DNA of 64,000 bases from Pelagicoccus sp. SDUM812002 (GTDB taxonomy: Bacteria; Verrucomicrobiota; Verrucomicrobiia; Opitutales; Opitutaceae), in assembly GCF_031127835.1 (NCBI RefSeq), contig NZ_JARXHX010000004.1, positions 248,001 to 312,000 on the forward strand, in the 5' to 3' direction. The notes beneath the pieces are model-generated. The model was not told the origin of the DNA, did no database searches, and was given only the letters and a program-made list of their open reading frames with translations. Made by a program: the position numbers and the translations under genes. Of this stretch, positions 28,022 to 38,049 are shown piece by piece (within the stretch, counting starts at the first letter, position 1; the number at the start of each line of letters is the position of its first letter).

Positions 28022-28480
28022 CTAGTCGTTCGACTCCTCGTTTTGCTGCTTGAGCACGCGCTCGAGGATGGAGGACATGTCTTCGGTGGAGTTGAAGACT
28101 TTTTCTGCCACGTATATCGGCACATTGTTTTGCAGTGAAAGTACGATAGAGTCGCTGGGCCGCGCGTCGAGCTCGATGATCTTGGTATCCACTTCATTGC
28201 TCATCTCGATGAAGATGCGGGCGAAGAAGGTGCTCTCCTCGACATCGTTGATCACGATGCGGGTGATCTTTGCCTCAAGACCGATCAGCATGGAGGAGAT
28301 CAAGTCGTGGGTGAGGGGGCGCTCTTTTTTGACTCCGTTCAGAGCCATTGAGATGGCATTGCCCACGCTATGGTCTACGTAGATGACGAATACCTTGTCT
28401 TCATTGCCCAAGAACACGGCACAGCCGTTAACGGTGGGCATGACGCCTTTAACAGAGATTTGGATTACGCTGGTATTCAT
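28022..28480 (-). CDS. Bifunctional nuclease family protein (DUF151)
   Basis: 152 residues from the ATG at 28480. Family features are CAVFLGNEDKVFVIYVDHSVGNAI, RPLTHDLISSMLIGL, SSTFFARIFI-type sequence (ESTFFARIFIEM) and the hallmark LDARPSDSIVLSLQNNVPIYVAEKVF. Members have been reported with DNase/RNase activity in some organisms; activity here is inferred. The upstream 25 codons also open in frame do not resemble family N-termini. Confidence 0.9.
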   Translation of the reverse strand: MNTSVIQISVKGVMPTVNGCAVFLGNEDKVFVIYVDHSVGNAISMALNGVKKERPLTHDLISSMLIGLEAKITRIVINDVEESTFFARIFIEMSNEVDTKIIELDARPSDSIVLSLQNNVPIYVAEKVFNSTEDMSSILERVLKQQNEESND

Positions 28481-28650
28481 GTGGGGAATGGCAGCAAGAG
28501 TCGTGGTGCCTGTTGAGTCTACTCTAAACAGGGATCGTCCCAAATGGGCAAACATTTAGCGAAGGTTTTGAATTCTCGCTGAGGTTCTTTGCTCTTTTAC
28601 CCCCGATCAAGAAGAGTTGCAGCAGACTGCGTGTCTGCCTCCCCTCCAGA

Positions 28651-30015
28651 CTACTCGGCACTGGGCCAGGACTCGCGGGAGATTGACTCCCGGCCGAGGG
28701 CGCGGCGGTACTGGGCCACCGCTACGAGGTGCTGATAATTTGCAGCTAGGGCGTTGGTACGGGCCTCGGTTAGGGCGACACGAGCTTCCAAAACGTCCAG
28801 CTGGCTGATGGAGCCTGTCTCGAAACGGCTATCCGCCATGCGTACGGCTTCCTCCGCCTGGGCAACAACCTTAACAGCGGCTTGGGCGAGCTGGTCCGCC
28901 TCTTGGAGCGCGGATATCGCTTGTCGGACTTCGACCTCGATTCCGAGGCGGTAGGATTGTTGCTGGATGCGTGCTTGCTCGAGTTGGGAACGTGCTTGGA
29001 TACGCTGCCCACGGGTCTTGCGTCCGTCCCAGATATTCCAGTTAGCCTCTACTCCGATGGTCCAGCCGTCTGGTCCGTCGTCGAAGCTGGAGGAGAAATT
29101 TGAGCGCTGCTTGCCGTATGTACCGACAAGATCGAGCGAAGGCCTGAGTCCGGATTTCGCAATCTCGAGTCCGGCCTCCCGAGCTTTTGCTATAGCCTCC
29201 AATTGTTTGAGTTCGGCGCGGCTTTCCAGCGCGAGATCTAGGCCTTCCTGCAAATCGTATTCGATTGGATTGTAGACAAGGGCATCGGTGAGTTCTGGGA
29301 CGCGTTCGAGATTTTGGGAATCGCGACGGTAGTTTTGGTAGCCCATGCTCTGGCGCAGCTGCTCGATAGCCACTCGGTAGGCACCGCGTCGACGGATGAG
29401 GGCAGGCTGGGCATTCGCGAGCGCGACTTCGGCCCGCAGTACCTCGAAATCAGAGACATCTCCTGCGTCGCGGCGGAGCGTGGCGTTGTTGAGAGTTTCT
29501 TCGAGCAGCTCGATGTTTTGCTCTTCGACGCCGATTTGGTCACGGGCTAGAAGGGCTGCATAGTAGCGAGTACGCACGTCGAGCAAGGCGTCGAGCACGG
29601 TCGATTCGAGAGCGAGAAGACTAGACTCTCGCAAGAGATCTTGCACGTCCAAGGCAGCTCGGATGCTTCCGCCTTCATAAAGGGCTTGGCGGGCGGTGAG
29701 AGTGATACCCCAGGACTCGGTGGTTGCTGGGAAGAAGCTATCAGACTCGCTGAGTCCCTCGTCGAGCTGGCGATAGGAAGCGTTGAGGCCAACAGTTGGC
29801 AGGGCTCGAGACTTCACTTCGACAATGAGTCCCTCCTGCTCTTTGATGGCTTCGATGGCCTGCTTGATGGCGAAGTTGTTCTCTAGAGCGAACTCGAGGG
29901 TGGTTTGCAGCGTGAGTGTGGCTGGAACCTCGGGAGTTTTTTGAGCTTGCAAGGGAGCTAGCGTTGCCAAAAAGGCAGCGAGGCTAGCGGTTACGCGTTT
30001 GAGTTTTGGATACAC
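28651..30015 (-). CDS. TolC-family outer-membrane efflux protein
   Basis: About 454 residues from the GTG at 30015, which gives a direct signal peptide (VTASLAAFLATLAPLQA). The frame is open up to 30117, but that start would overlap the pump gene and add a 34-residue polar leader. Two OEP repeats are visible, with LTLQTTLEFALENNFAIKQAIEAIKEQ at the front and SNFSSSFDDGPDGWTIGVEANWNIWDG in the second half, and long coiled helices. It forms the trimeric channel of the tripartite pump encoded upstream (adaptor 33214-34320, RND 30059-33199). Third gene of the operon. Confidence 0.93.
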   Translation of the reverse strand: MYPKLKRVTASLAAFLATLAPLQAQKTPEVPATLTLQTTLEFALENNFAIKQAIEAIKEQEGLIVEVKSRALPTVGLNASYRQLDEGLSESDSFFPATTESWGITLTARQALYEGGSIRAALDVQDLLRESSLLALESTVLDALLDVRTRYYAALLARDQIGVEEQNIELLEETLNNATLRRDAGDVSDFEVLRAEVALANAQPALIRRRGAYRVAIEQLRQSMGYQNYRRDSQNLERVPELTDALVYNPIEYDLQEGLDLALESRAELKQLEAIAKAREAGLEIAKSGLRPSLDLVGTYGKQRSNFSSSFDDGPDGWTIGVEANWNIWDGRKTRGQRIQARSQLEQARIQQQSYRLGIEVEVRQAISALQEADQLAQAAVKVVAQAEEAVRMADSRFETGSISQLDVLEARVALTEARTNALAANYQHLVAVAQYRRALGRESISRESWPSAE

Positions 30016-30058
30016 GGGAGGAAAGAGTAAGTGGTGAACAGTGAAATGTGATCTGGAA

Positions 30059-33000
30059 TTACGCTTGGGCGTTAGGATCTGGAATGGCATCTTCTTTTCC
30101 GTGGTGTTCTTTGGCAAGCAGTACGTAGAGCGAGGGAACGAAGAAGAGCGTGAAGAGCGTTCCGATTGCCATCCCGCAGACGAGAACGAGTCCTATCGAA
30201 TTACGAGCGGCTGCACCGGCACCCGTCACGAAGATAAGCATCATGTGACCGAACACGGTCGCTGCGGTGGTCATGAGGATCGGGCGTAGGCGGACAGCCG
30301 ATGCTTCCGATACGGCTTGGAGCTTGTTGCGGCCTTGGCGTTGCAAGGAGTTCGCGAATTCCACGATGAGGATGGAGTTTTTGGATACCAAACCTAGCAG
30401 GGTGATGACGCCAACTTGGGAGTAGATGTTCCAAGAGGTGGTCCAACCCCAGCTCCAGTGGGGAGTCCAGGGGTCACCCGGAGCTCGCAGAGCGGTGAAT
30501 AGCAAGGCTCCGAACATGCCCAGCGGCACGGATCCCAGCAGGATGATGAGCGGGTCGCGGAAGGAATTGAATTGGGCCGCCAGGACCAGGAATATGAGCA
30601 CCAATGCCAGTCCGAGCGAGGGTAGGAAGTTTGTACCTTCCTTACGCAGCTGACGTGATTCACCGCCGTAGTCGACGTTGTAGTCGAGCGGTAGTATCTG
30701 GCGGGCCTCGTTTTCCAAGAAGCTTAGCACGGCGTCGAGAGGCGCGGCTGGCACGCCAGTGATCTTGACGGCATTGAGCTGGTTGAAGCGCTTGAGGTTG
30801 CGGGGCTCGACGGAGTCGACGATGGTCGCGAAGCTGGAGAGCGGGACGAGCTGGCCGTTTGCCCCGCGAACCTGAATGTCGTTGAGGTCGTCGGTGGTCA
30901 GTCGGCTGGCGCGTTCGACTTGGGAGATGACCTTATAGGAGCGTCCGTCCATCGGGTAACGGTTGATGTAGTTGCCTCCGATATTGGCTGCGACGTCGCG
31001 CCCTACCGTGGCCATGTCGAGCCCGAGGGCGGTAACTTTGTCGCGGTCGAAAACGATGCGTGACTGTGGCTCGTCGATCTTGACGTCTAGCTCGGGAGGG
31101 AAGGCGAAGAGACCACTCTTGGCAGCCTTTCCGGCGATTTCTTGGGCGAGGGCTGCGATTTGTTTGGTGTCAGCTGTGGAAGCGATCACCATTTCAACCG
31201 GAAAGTTTCCGGCACCTGGGAGGGCGGCTGGTAGAACCGGAAAAATGGTAATGCCGGGAATGGAGCTCAGCTTTGGCATAAGTTCCTGACGTATCTGGAA
31301 GATATCTCGTTCACGCTCGTCCCAAGGCTTGGCAATCATACCGCCGAATCCGCCGGTCGGGAAGGTGATCTGGAAAGAGTAGTCGTACTCGGGAACCGAT
31401 TCGAAAGCTTCCTGGGCTTGTTCGGTGTAGTGCGAGGTGTTTTCGATGGACGAGTTCGAGGCGGTGCTAACCACGCCGAAGACGATACCTTGGTCTTCGG
31501 TGGGAGCTAGCTGGGTATTCATCGAGGAGAGGATGAAGAGTGGGAAAATGGCCAGAGTCACCAAGGTCCAACCTGTGTAGATAGCAGGGCGTGTGCGTAA
31601 TGTGGCTTCTACAAGTTTTTGGTACTTTTCTTTCAGGCCATCGAAGAAACGATTGATGAAACCGGTGAGGCCTTTGTCCTCGGCTTTCGGATTTAGGACC
31701 TTAGAAGCCAACATCGGCGAAAGGGTGAGGGCCACGAAGGCGGAGATCACGATGGCGCCGGCAAGCGTGACGGTGAATTCTCGGAAAAGAGAACCAGTCA
31801 ATCCACCTTGGAAAGCGATCGGGGCGTAAACGGCCGCCAGGGTCAGTGTGGTGGCGATGATGGGGCCTATGAGCTCCCGAGCTCCGATGAGGGCCGCATC
31901 GAACGGGGATCTCCCTTCACGGAGGTGACGTTCCACATTTTCCACGATCACGATGGCATCGTCCACAACCAGCCCCACTGAAAGCACGATGGCCAACAAG
32001 GTGATGAGGTTAATCGAAAAGCCGAAAAGTTGCATCAAGAACACGGCCCCGATCAGGGAAACTGGGATGGCGATCAGCGGCACCAGAACCGAACGGATGG
32101 AGCCGAGGAAGAGGAAGATGACGAGGACGACCACGAGGAGAGTTTCAGCTAGCGTGGTGACGACTTCGTTGAGGGCGTTGTCAATGTACTTGGTGGCGTC
32201 GTATGCGATTTCGCCTTGGAAGCCGCTTGGAAAGCGCTCGCGGAGGTTAGCCATCTCGGCACGGATGCGGGCGATAACGTCGAGGGAGTTGGCAGAGGGG
32301 AGGGACCAAATGCCCATAAAAACTGCTTCCTCGCCGTCGAAGCGGACGTTAGTGTCGTAGGTCTCGGCGCCGAGTTCGACCTCAGCTACGTCCTCGAGTC
32401 TTACGATAGTGGCACCCTCTTGGCGGATCGCAAGCTGGCGGAAGCCTTCGGCGGATTCCAAGGCGGTATTGGTAGATAGCTTGACCTGGATTTGGTTGCC
32501 CTTGGTTTGGCCGATGGCTGCCAAGGTGTTATTGGCGGACAAAGAGGCACGGACTTCCGACGCGGAAATGTTGAAGGCGGCCAGTTTAGCGGGGTCGAGC
32601 CAGATGCGCATGGCAAAGGTGCGGGCGCCTAGGATATCGGCCCGTTGCACGCCTTCTACGGCAGTGAGGGCTGGCTGGACGACGCGTACGAGGTAGTCGG
32701 TGACTTCGTTTCGATCTAGCGAATCGGAGCGGAAACTCAGGTACATGGAGGCCCGTTCGCTATCGGCAGTCTCGATATTGATGACCGGGACTTCTGCCTC
32801 AGGTGGCAGATCGGCTCGGGCCTGGTCGACTTTCGAAGATATCTCCGCGAGCGCTTTGGTGGCGTCGGCATTGAGTTTGAGGCGAGCCGAGATGGTGGAG
32901 AAGCTTTGTTGGCTGGTGGACTCCAAGTAGTCGATGGAGTCGGCCGCTGCGATGGCGCGTTCCAGCGGCGCTGTAATAAATCCGCGTACCAGTTCTGCGT

Positions 33001-33199
33001 CGGCCCCAATGTAGGGGGTGCTGATGGTAACGACCGCGTTCTCGCTTTTCGGGTACTGGCGGACGGTGAATCCCTCGCCCCCTTGAGTCGCGGTATAGAT
33101 GGCTTGTCCGCCAGCGATGATGATGACCAGGTTGACGACAATCGCCAAGACGGGCCGGCGGACGAATAGATCCGTGAAGGCTTTTTTATGATAGCTCAT
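30059..33199 (-). CDS. RND efflux permease (HAE-1/AcrB type)
   Basis: 1046 residues, the usual length. It is a proton-driven inner-membrane pump for drugs, lipids or other amphiphiles. Twelve TM segments and two large periplasmic loops are evident. TM4 carries the proton-relay Asp pair in GLVVDDAIVIVENVERHL, and the front has the family opening RRPVLAIVVNLVIIIAGG. Periplasmic parts include IGADAELVRGFITAPLERAI and GPVIRV-equivalent stretches. The adaptor gene ends 14 bp before its start, and TolC follows. Confidence 0.96.
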   Translation of the reverse strand: MSYHKKAFTDLFVRRPVLAIVVNLVIIIAGGQAIYTATQGGEGFTVRQYPKSENAVVTISTPYIGADAELVRGFITAPLERAIAAADSIDYLESTSQQSFSTISARLKLNADATKALAEISSKVDQARADLPPEAEVPVINIETADSERASMYLSFRSDSLDRNEVTDYLVRVVQPALTAVEGVQRADILGARTFAMRIWLDPAKLAAFNISASEVRASLSANNTLAAIGQTKGNQIQVKLSTNTALESAEGFRQLAIRQEGATIVRLEDVAEVELGAETYDTNVRFDGEEAVFMGIWSLPSANSLDVIARIRAEMANLRERFPSGFQGEIAYDATKYIDNALNEVVTTLAETLLVVVLVIFLFLGSIRSVLVPLIAIPVSLIGAVFLMQLFGFSINLITLLAIVLSVGLVVDDAIVIVENVERHLREGRSPFDAALIGARELIGPIIATTLTLAAVYAPIAFQGGLTGSLFREFTVTLAGAIVISAFVALTLSPMLASKVLNPKAEDKGLTGFINRFFDGLKEKYQKLVEATLRTRPAIYTGWTLVTLAIFPLFILSSMNTQLAPTEDQGIVFGVVSTASNSSIENTSHYTEQAQEAFESVPEYDYSFQITFPTGGFGGMIAKPWDERERDIFQIRQELMPKLSSIPGITIFPVLPAALPGAGNFPVEMVIASTADTKQIAALAQEIAGKAAKSGLFAFPPELDVKIDEPQSRIVFDRDKVTALGLDMATVGRDVAANIGGNYINRYPMDGRSYKVISQVERASRLTTDDLNDIQVRGANGQLVPLSSFATIVDSVEPRNLKRFNQLNAVKITGVPAAPLDAVLSFLENEARQILPLDYNVDYGGESRQLRKEGTNFLPSLGLALVLIFLVLAAQFNSFRDPLIILLGSVPLGMFGALLFTALRAPGDPWTPHWSWGWTTSWNIYSQVGVITLLGLVSKNSILIVEFANSLQRQGRNKLQAVSEASAVRLRPILMTTAATVFGHMMLIFVTGAGAAARNSIGLVLVCGMAIGTLFTLFFVPSLYVLLAKEHHGKEDAIPDPNAQA

Positions 33200-33213
33200 G
33201 GGAGCGAGTCCGG

Positions 33214-34320
33214 CTAGGCGTTGTCAGGCTTTGGATTGAGGGAAGGCTCGATAGCCTTGGAGTTGTCGACGACAACGGCGCGACCGTTTGAGAGTTTGAA
33301 CACGCCCGCGGTGGCGACTTCTTCGCCCGGTTCCAGCCCTTCGATTACGGATACGTAATCGCCCTTGGATTTGCCTAGTTTGACGAAGCGCTGCTCGACC
33401 GTTTTGCTGGAGCCGTCCTCGCTAGCCTTGATAACGAAAATTGAGTTTCCGTAGGCTTGATAGTAGATGGCAGTGGCAGGAATGGCAACGATCTCCAGCG
33501 GCTCGGGCTGGACGACCTCCACGCTGCCGAACATGCCGGGCCTTAGCTTGTGATCCGGGTTAGGAAGGATCGCTCTGACACGGAAGGTTCGGGTGACGGT
33601 GTCGAGCTCGGGATTTGTCGCTTCGACTGTGCCACGGAATGTGGTGTCCGGGTAGGAGTCGATAGAGACTTCTACTGGATAGTCCTTGGCGGCGGACTGA
33701 AGCTGCTTTTGTGGAAGGTTGAAGTCTATGTAGATGGGGTCGAGCTGCTGCAGTGAAGCGATAGCGATGCCCGGGCTGAGATATTCGCCGATATCCACCA
33801 ATCGAATACCGAGGGTGCCCGAAAAAGGGGCATGGATGCGCTTCTTGTCTAGGACAGCCTTGATTTGCTCTAGTTGAGCGTTGGCTTGGGACGCAGTGGC
33901 TTCGGACTGGTCCAACTCAGATTGGGATATGGTTCGCGAGTTGAGCAGTTCGCTGGAACGCTTGAGGTTGACATTGGCCAAACTGGCGGAGGCTTCAGCG
34001 GATCGCAGCTGAGCCTGTTCCGTAGAGTCGTCGAGGGTCAGGAGCAGGTCACCTGCGTTCACCTCTTGCCCCGACTCGAAGTGGATTTCGGCGACTGATC
34101 CGGCGACTTCGGCCGAGACCATTACGCCCTTAGAGGCCCGGAACGAACCGGTCGCTCGGACGGTCTGCTCCCAAGTTTGCTCGCTTGCGATCGCGGTGGT
34201 GATGACCGCCGGAGGAAACGCCATAGGTGGCGCTGCTTCAAATTGCTTGGCCTTGACCAAGAATATCGCTGCGAAGATCAGCCCGAGAAGGCCGAGTATA
34301 GTGAGGAATGCTTTTATCAC
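33214..34320 (-). CDS. RND efflux periplasmic adaptor (membrane fusion protein)
   Basis: 368 residues. An N-terminal membrane anchor (4-23) is followed by a lipoyl half-motif (SAEVAGSVAEIHFESGQEVNAGDLLLTLDD), a helical hairpin rich in Ala/Gln/Glu (about 95-155), the second lipoyl half (IHAPFSGTLGIRLVDIGEYLSPG), a beta-barrel and a membrane-proximal domain (LRPGMFGSVEV, YVSVIEGLEPGEEVATAGVFKLSNG). It links the pump to the TolC channel. First gene of the three-gene efflux operon; no regulator is adjacent. Confidence 0.95.
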   Translation of the reverse strand: MIKAFLTILGLLGLIFAAIFLVKAKQFEAAPPMAFPPAVITTAIASEQTWEQTVRATGSFRASKGVMVSAEVAGSVAEIHFESGQEVNAGDLLLTLDDSTEQAQLRSAEASASLANVNLKRSSELLNSRTISQSELDQSEATASQANAQLEQIKAVLDKKRIHAPFSGTLGIRLVDIGEYLSPGIAIASLQQLDPIYIDFNLPQKQLQSAAKDYPVEVSIDSYPDTTFRGTVEATNPELDTVTRTFRVRAILPNPDHKLRPGMFGSVEVVQPEPLEIVAIPATAIYYQAYGNSIFVIKASEDGSSKTVEQRFVKLGKSKGDYVSVIEGLEPGEEVATAGVFKLSNGRAVVVDNSKAIEPSLNPKPDNA

Positions 34321-34420
34321 GGAATGCGAGAGGTGAGTTTGATATCTTTGGTATCGCTACGAAAAACTACGCCGAGTGCTTGCGTGACTCCTGCACTAAT
34401 TCTTTTCTGCGGCCAGAATA

Positions 34421-35206
34421 TTAACGAGTGTACGTGTGAACACTTTGCTCCGCGATGGGCATGAGATTGAGACCAAACCAGCAGAGCAGGAGCACTATCC
34501 AAGCGGCTCCGAGGAAGAGAAAAGCTTCTTTGGCTTGGTTTGGATGCTGCAAACGAAAATGTAGGTACCCAAGGTAGCCTAGCCATGTTAGGAGAGCCCA
34601 AGTTTCCTTCGGGTCCCACGCCCAATAGTGTCCCCAAGCTCCCTTAGCCCAGACGGCGCCGATGCAGAGTCCAAGAGTAAGGAATGCGAAGCCGATTTGT
34701 ACGGAGCGGTCGGCAAACTCCAGGGCTTGCTCGCACCTATCGCTGCCAGCCGGCGCTCGCCAGCCGCGGATACTGGCGGCGAAGGCAGCTGATAGAAAGG
34801 CGTAGGCCAGCAGGTAGGCCAAGACGTGTGGCACGAATAGTATGCTTCGCAAAGCGGGCATGAGCGTGCGGTCCCACGATTCTGGATGGGCGAGATTGAT
34901 GCCTAGAAAGAGACCTGCCAAGGGAATGGCGTAGTAGATTGGCCATGTCATTTTCCAGCGGATACAGACGACGCCGGCTGCGATAGGGAGAAGGAAAGCG
35001 TACCAAAGGCGGGTTTCTCCGAGGGTTCGGAGGGGAGGACGGTCGAGGGAAATCCAAATGGTGGCAAGAATGCCGCCAAGAGTTAGGGTACCAATCGCGA
35101 GGAGGGCTGTGCCGAGAAGGCGTTTACGGGGAAGTGTAGCAAGGCCGAGAGCCCAAGCTGCGAGAGCAAAGCCGGCGGTGAAGGGAAACGTTTGGATGAG
35201 GTTCAC
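34421..35206 (-). CDS. ccsA: Cytochrome c biogenesis protein CcsA/ResC (heme handling)
   Basis: 261 residues with about seven TM segments. The tryptophan-rich heme motif WGHYWAWDPKETWALLTWLGYLGYLHFR is present (in the 20-residue part WAKGAWGHYWAWDPKE), as in CcsA proteins of system II. With ResB it carries heme to the outer face and joins it to CxxCH motifs. The start overlaps the resB stop by 4 bp. It stands directly downstream of nrfHA, whose products need nine hemes. Confidence 0.94.
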   Translation of the reverse strand: MNLIQTFPFTAGFALAAWALGLATLPRKRLLGTALLAIGTLTLGGILATIWISLDRPPLRTLGETRLWYAFLLPIAAGVVCIRWKMTWPIYYAIPLAGLFLGINLAHPESWDRTLMPALRSILFVPHVLAYLLAYAFLSAAFAASIRGWRAPAGSDRCEQALEFADRSVQIGFAFLTLGLCIGAVWAKGAWGHYWAWDPKETWALLTWLGYLGYLHFRLQHPNQAKEAFLFLGAAWIVLLLCWFGLNLMPIAEQSVHTYTR

Positions 35207-36483
35207 TTCTTTGACCCTCCGTGTTCACCTCGTTTAGCGATCACTCGATCGAGCAGGTGCAAGATCGCTCCGAATGCGAGGAGTGCAATGCCGGTATATA
35301 CGATGGGTATCCAAGGATCTCTTACAGCTTCCAACACCGACCATCGGGAGGCTTTGCCAGCTGTTTCGTCGTATGAAAGTTGGTTCAGTTCCCAACCGTC
35401 GATTTTTATTGGCTTGTTGACTTCGACGGTGACGGAGTAGGGCTCATCGCCACTTTTTAGGATGGTGATCTCGGATGCGAAACGTTTGGGACGGGGCAGG
35501 GCCATGGCGAAGCGGAAGTCGCTGCCTTCGGCTAGAATTGTTTGAGTGGGGACTTGGTCGTTTCCGCAGGTCGTCCATCCTTCGAGTGTCTTGCCAGATG
35601 CTAGGTGAGTGGCTCTCAGTTTTACAGCTGGGGGTGCGTAAGGAGAATCGGAAGCTTGGTAGCCGTCGCCCTGTGGCAGGGCTCCGGGAAAGCTTCGCAA
35701 GACTTCGACCTCCCAGCCGCGGATCGAGGAAGTGTTTCCAGTTTCGAGGTCGATGAGGGGTTCGCCTTTTTGCCAGATGATTACCTTTTCCTCGATATCG
35801 ACGAGAGTGAGTTGTGTCGTGAAAAATTCGATACTGAAGTCAGAGAGCAGGACACCGAATGGCAGGTATCGTGTTTCGGAACCGTCACCACGACTGACTT
35901 GTGCAGTGGCGTTGCCCTCGGAGACTATGAGCTCCCAGCGTTCGAGATCGCTGGATGAAAGTAGGCCGGCAGCGATGAGCAGCCACATGCCTCCATGGCT
36001 GACGTAGAATTTGAGGCGAGCCTTCTTGAGTTTCGTGAGTCGTCCCGCGGTAGCGAGGCCGAGGTTTAGCAGGAAGAGGATAAGGGCTGCGTTAAATGGA
36101 ATCGACGTTATCGGGTGCGAGAGTCCTAGCAGACGCACGATTTCGGGCAGTTGCGAGCCATCGCTGGCAGGTAGTATCCCGGCGACAAGCACCCAAAGGA
36201 AGAAATGGGCGATGACACAGAGTGCGAATGGCAGGCCACCTAGGAGTCGGGTAGGCGCGAAGCGTTGGCCTTTGAGTCCGATGAAAAAAAGCCAGGCTGA
36301 AACGAGCACGAGAAGAATGGCGTTGGTAGGCCAGGGTGGAGCTACGAGCGGAGCTCCGTCTTGGTAGATCGATAAACCGCAAGCGAAAAGACTCGTAGAC
36401 ACGCAGATCGCGGCAGCGATTAAGTAGTCGGAGCGTACTGGGTGCGTTTTTTCTTGTAGTTGCTTTTTAACCACGGAACTCAC
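35203..36483 (-). CDS. resB: Cytochrome c biogenesis protein ResB-like
   Basis: 426 residues. Four TM segments in the N-terminal half (about 20-190), a large periplasmic beta-rich region (about 200-385; VLLSDFSIEFF, WEVEVLRSFPGALP, KIDGWELNQLSYDE) and a C-terminal TM (IPIVYTGIALLAFGAILHLL) match the system II ResB layout, including the RDPW sequence before the last helix. Coupled to ccsA. A hairpin between nrfA and this gene may reduce its expression relative to nrfHA. Confidence 0.9.
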   Translation of the reverse strand: MSSVVKKQLQEKTHPVRSDYLIAAAICVSTSLFACGLSIYQDGAPLVAPPWPTNAILLVLVSAWLFFIGLKGQRFAPTRLLGGLPFALCVIAHFFLWVLVAGILPASDGSQLPEIVRLLGLSHPITSIPFNAALILFLLNLGLATAGRLTKLKKARLKFYVSHGGMWLLIAAGLLSSSDLERWELIVSEGNATAQVSRGDGSETRYLPFGVLLSDFSIEFFTTQLTLVDIEEKVIIWQKGEPLIDLETGNTSSIRGWEVEVLRSFPGALPQGDGYQASDSPYAPPAVKLRATHLASGKTLEGWTTCGNDQVPTQTILAEGSDFRFAMALPRPKRFASEITILKSGDEPYSVTVEVNKPIKIDGWELNQLSYDETAGKASRWSVLEAVRDPWIPIVYTGIALLAFGAILHLLDRVIAKRGEHGGSKK

Positions 36484-36494
36484 TGGCTTAAGAA

Positions 36495-36529
36495 AAAGGG
36501 CTGCGCGCGTCGATTGCGAGCAGCCCTTT
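36495..36529 (-). terminator. Intergenic hairpin between nrfA and resB (terminator or attenuator)
   Basis: AAAGGGCTGC (36495-36504) pairs with GCAGCCCTTT (36520-36529) across a 15-nt loop; read on the minus strand it ends in a T-rich tail. It stands between nrfA and resB in the same transcription direction, so it should lower rather than abolish readthrough. Confidence 0.7.
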
Positions 36530-36546
36530 AGGATTCTTGAACCGTG

Positions 36547-38049
36547 TTAGTAGATGCTCTTTTTGTCGGAAACGTTGTCGGGAAGACCCATGGCTTCTTG
36601 GCGTTCGGCGGCTTTTTGATCCCATTCGGGAAATAGCTCTTCGCGATGTTTTGCCTTGGTGGCTTTGAGCTCGTCGGGGTCGAGGCCGATGTAGCGTTGA
36701 GCTTTGTCCTTGGTGGAGATGTCGGGCATTTCGATCTCATCGGTGATGCCGTGTTTCCAGAGGACGCGAGCGATCTCGTGTCGAGCGGCGCCTGCTTTTT
36801 CTATGGCTGTGCCGAGGACTTGCAGGGCGGTGTTTGGTGCGTGGAAGCCGGCTCCGTTTGCAGCGGCGACCCAGTCCCACCGCCATTGGGCGTGTCGTAT
36901 GTGGGTGAGGGAAGCTTTCATCTCTTCCTCCGTGGCGCCAGCGTCCCAAGCGGCTTTCGCTTCGATGTGCGCCTTTGCCAGCATTCCTTCGACGATACCG
37001 CGGAGTTCCATAACCTTGTTTTGGCGAGAGTAGACGTCGGTCATGAGCGTGGCTTCGGACTCACGGTGACAAACTTGGCAGGAGTTGGCGATGTTGTTGA
37101 GGGGGCTTTGCACGTGGTGGTCGGTGAATTTGGCACCTCCTTCATTCTTGTAAGGCATATGGCAGTCGGAGCAGGAGACGCCGCGTTGGCCGTGCACGCC
37201 TGTCATGTAGAGCTCATAGTCTGGGTGTTGGGCCTTGAGCATGGGGGCTCGGGAGAGTTTGTGGGTCCAATCCTTGAAATCGAGCTCGTCGTAGTAAGCC
37301 TCCATGGCTTCGGCGGAAAAGCCTTTTTCCCAAGGGAACTTGAGGTACTTGGCTGGCTCCTTTTCGAAGTAGTATTCGACGTGGCATTGGGCGCAGACGA
37401 GCGAACGCATTTCCTGATGGGTCGCCTCGTTGATGTCGTCTCCGCGGGCCTTGAACGCTTCCGCCAGCGCAGGGCGGGAAATGCGAAGGTTCATGTTCTT
37501 CGGATCATGGCAGTCTTGGCAGCCGATGGCGTTGACGATTTGGTCGCCGCGATCGAACCAAGTTGCGTCGTAGTATTCAGCGACGCCGAGTTCGTTCATG
37601 ACGCGAGGAACGTCAGGACTTTTGCAGGTCCAGCAGGTGGCTGGCATGCCAGCGTTGGTGCGGTAGGTTTCGCGGATGTCTTCGACAGCGTAAGCATGGC
37701 CCCGGCCTTGCTCGTAGGCCTTGGAGAATCCGTATCCAGCCCACAATACGACAAGATTCGGATATTCTTCTAAATAGTCGGTTTTGGCCGAGCCTCCGTG
37801 AGCTGACTTGAAGTCGGTCTCGAGTGTCTTTTTCCAAGTCTCGTATTCCCTTGGGAAGTTAGCTCCCCAAACTTCGTTTCGTGGTTCCCACTCGCCGATC
37901 GGATTGGTCATCTTGGCTTGCTTGGCTTCGCCGCGTCGTTCCATGACGGTGGTGATGAGGAAGCCGACAATGGCGACACCTACAAGGGTCGAGAGGAAGA
38001 GAATCCAGCCCATGCTGGAATTGCCGGTTTTCTTATTTTGCTGGTTCAT
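36547..38049 (-). CDS. nrfA: Ammonia-forming cytochrome c nitrite reductase, catalytic subunit
   Basis: 500 residues. It reduces nitrite to ammonium with six electrons in the periplasm. The active-site heme has the special CWTCK motif (139-143); four normal hemes are CQDCH (177), CAQCH (219), CSDCH (293) and CQVCH (324). A single N-terminal hydrophobic helix (about 14-36) is a signal/anchor. The EYYF region after CAQCH and the later HIRHAQWRWDW stretch match NrfA. It overlaps nrfH by 17 bp. resB and ccsA follow. Confidence 0.97.
   Translation of the reverse strand: MNQQNKKTGNSSMGWILFLSTLVGVAIVGFLITTVMERRGEAKQAKMTNPIGEWEPRNEVWGANFPREYETWKKTLETDFKSAHGGSAKTDYLEEYPNLVVLWAGYGFSKAYEQGRGHAYAVEDIRETYRTNAGMPATCWTCKSPDVPRVMNELGVAEYYDATWFDRGDQIVNAIGCQDCHDPKNMNLRISRPALAEAFKARGDDINEATHQEMRSLVCAQCHVEYYFEKEPAKYLKFPWEKGFSAEAMEAYYDELDFKDWTHKLSRAPMLKAQHPDYELYMTGVHGQRGVSCSDCHMPYKNEGGAKFTDHHVQSPLNNIANSCQVCHRESEATLMTDVYSRQNKVMELRGIVEGMLAKAHIEAKAAWDAGATEEEMKASLTHIRHAQWRWDWVAAANGAGFHAPNTALQVLGTAIEKAGAARHEIARVLWKHGITDEIEMPDISTKDKAQRYIGLDPDELKATKAKHREELFPEWDQKAAERQEAMGLPDNVSDKKSIY

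Noticed and set aside
30015-30117. 34-residue N-terminal extension of the TolC protein
   Set aside because: It would overlap the pump gene by 59 bp and bury the signal peptide; the GTG at 30015 gives a normal exported start.
36646-37773. 375-codon open frame on the plus strand opposite nrfA
   Set aside because: It lies wholly antisense to nrfA, which has all five heme motifs. It has no domain pattern and mirrors nrfA codon bias.
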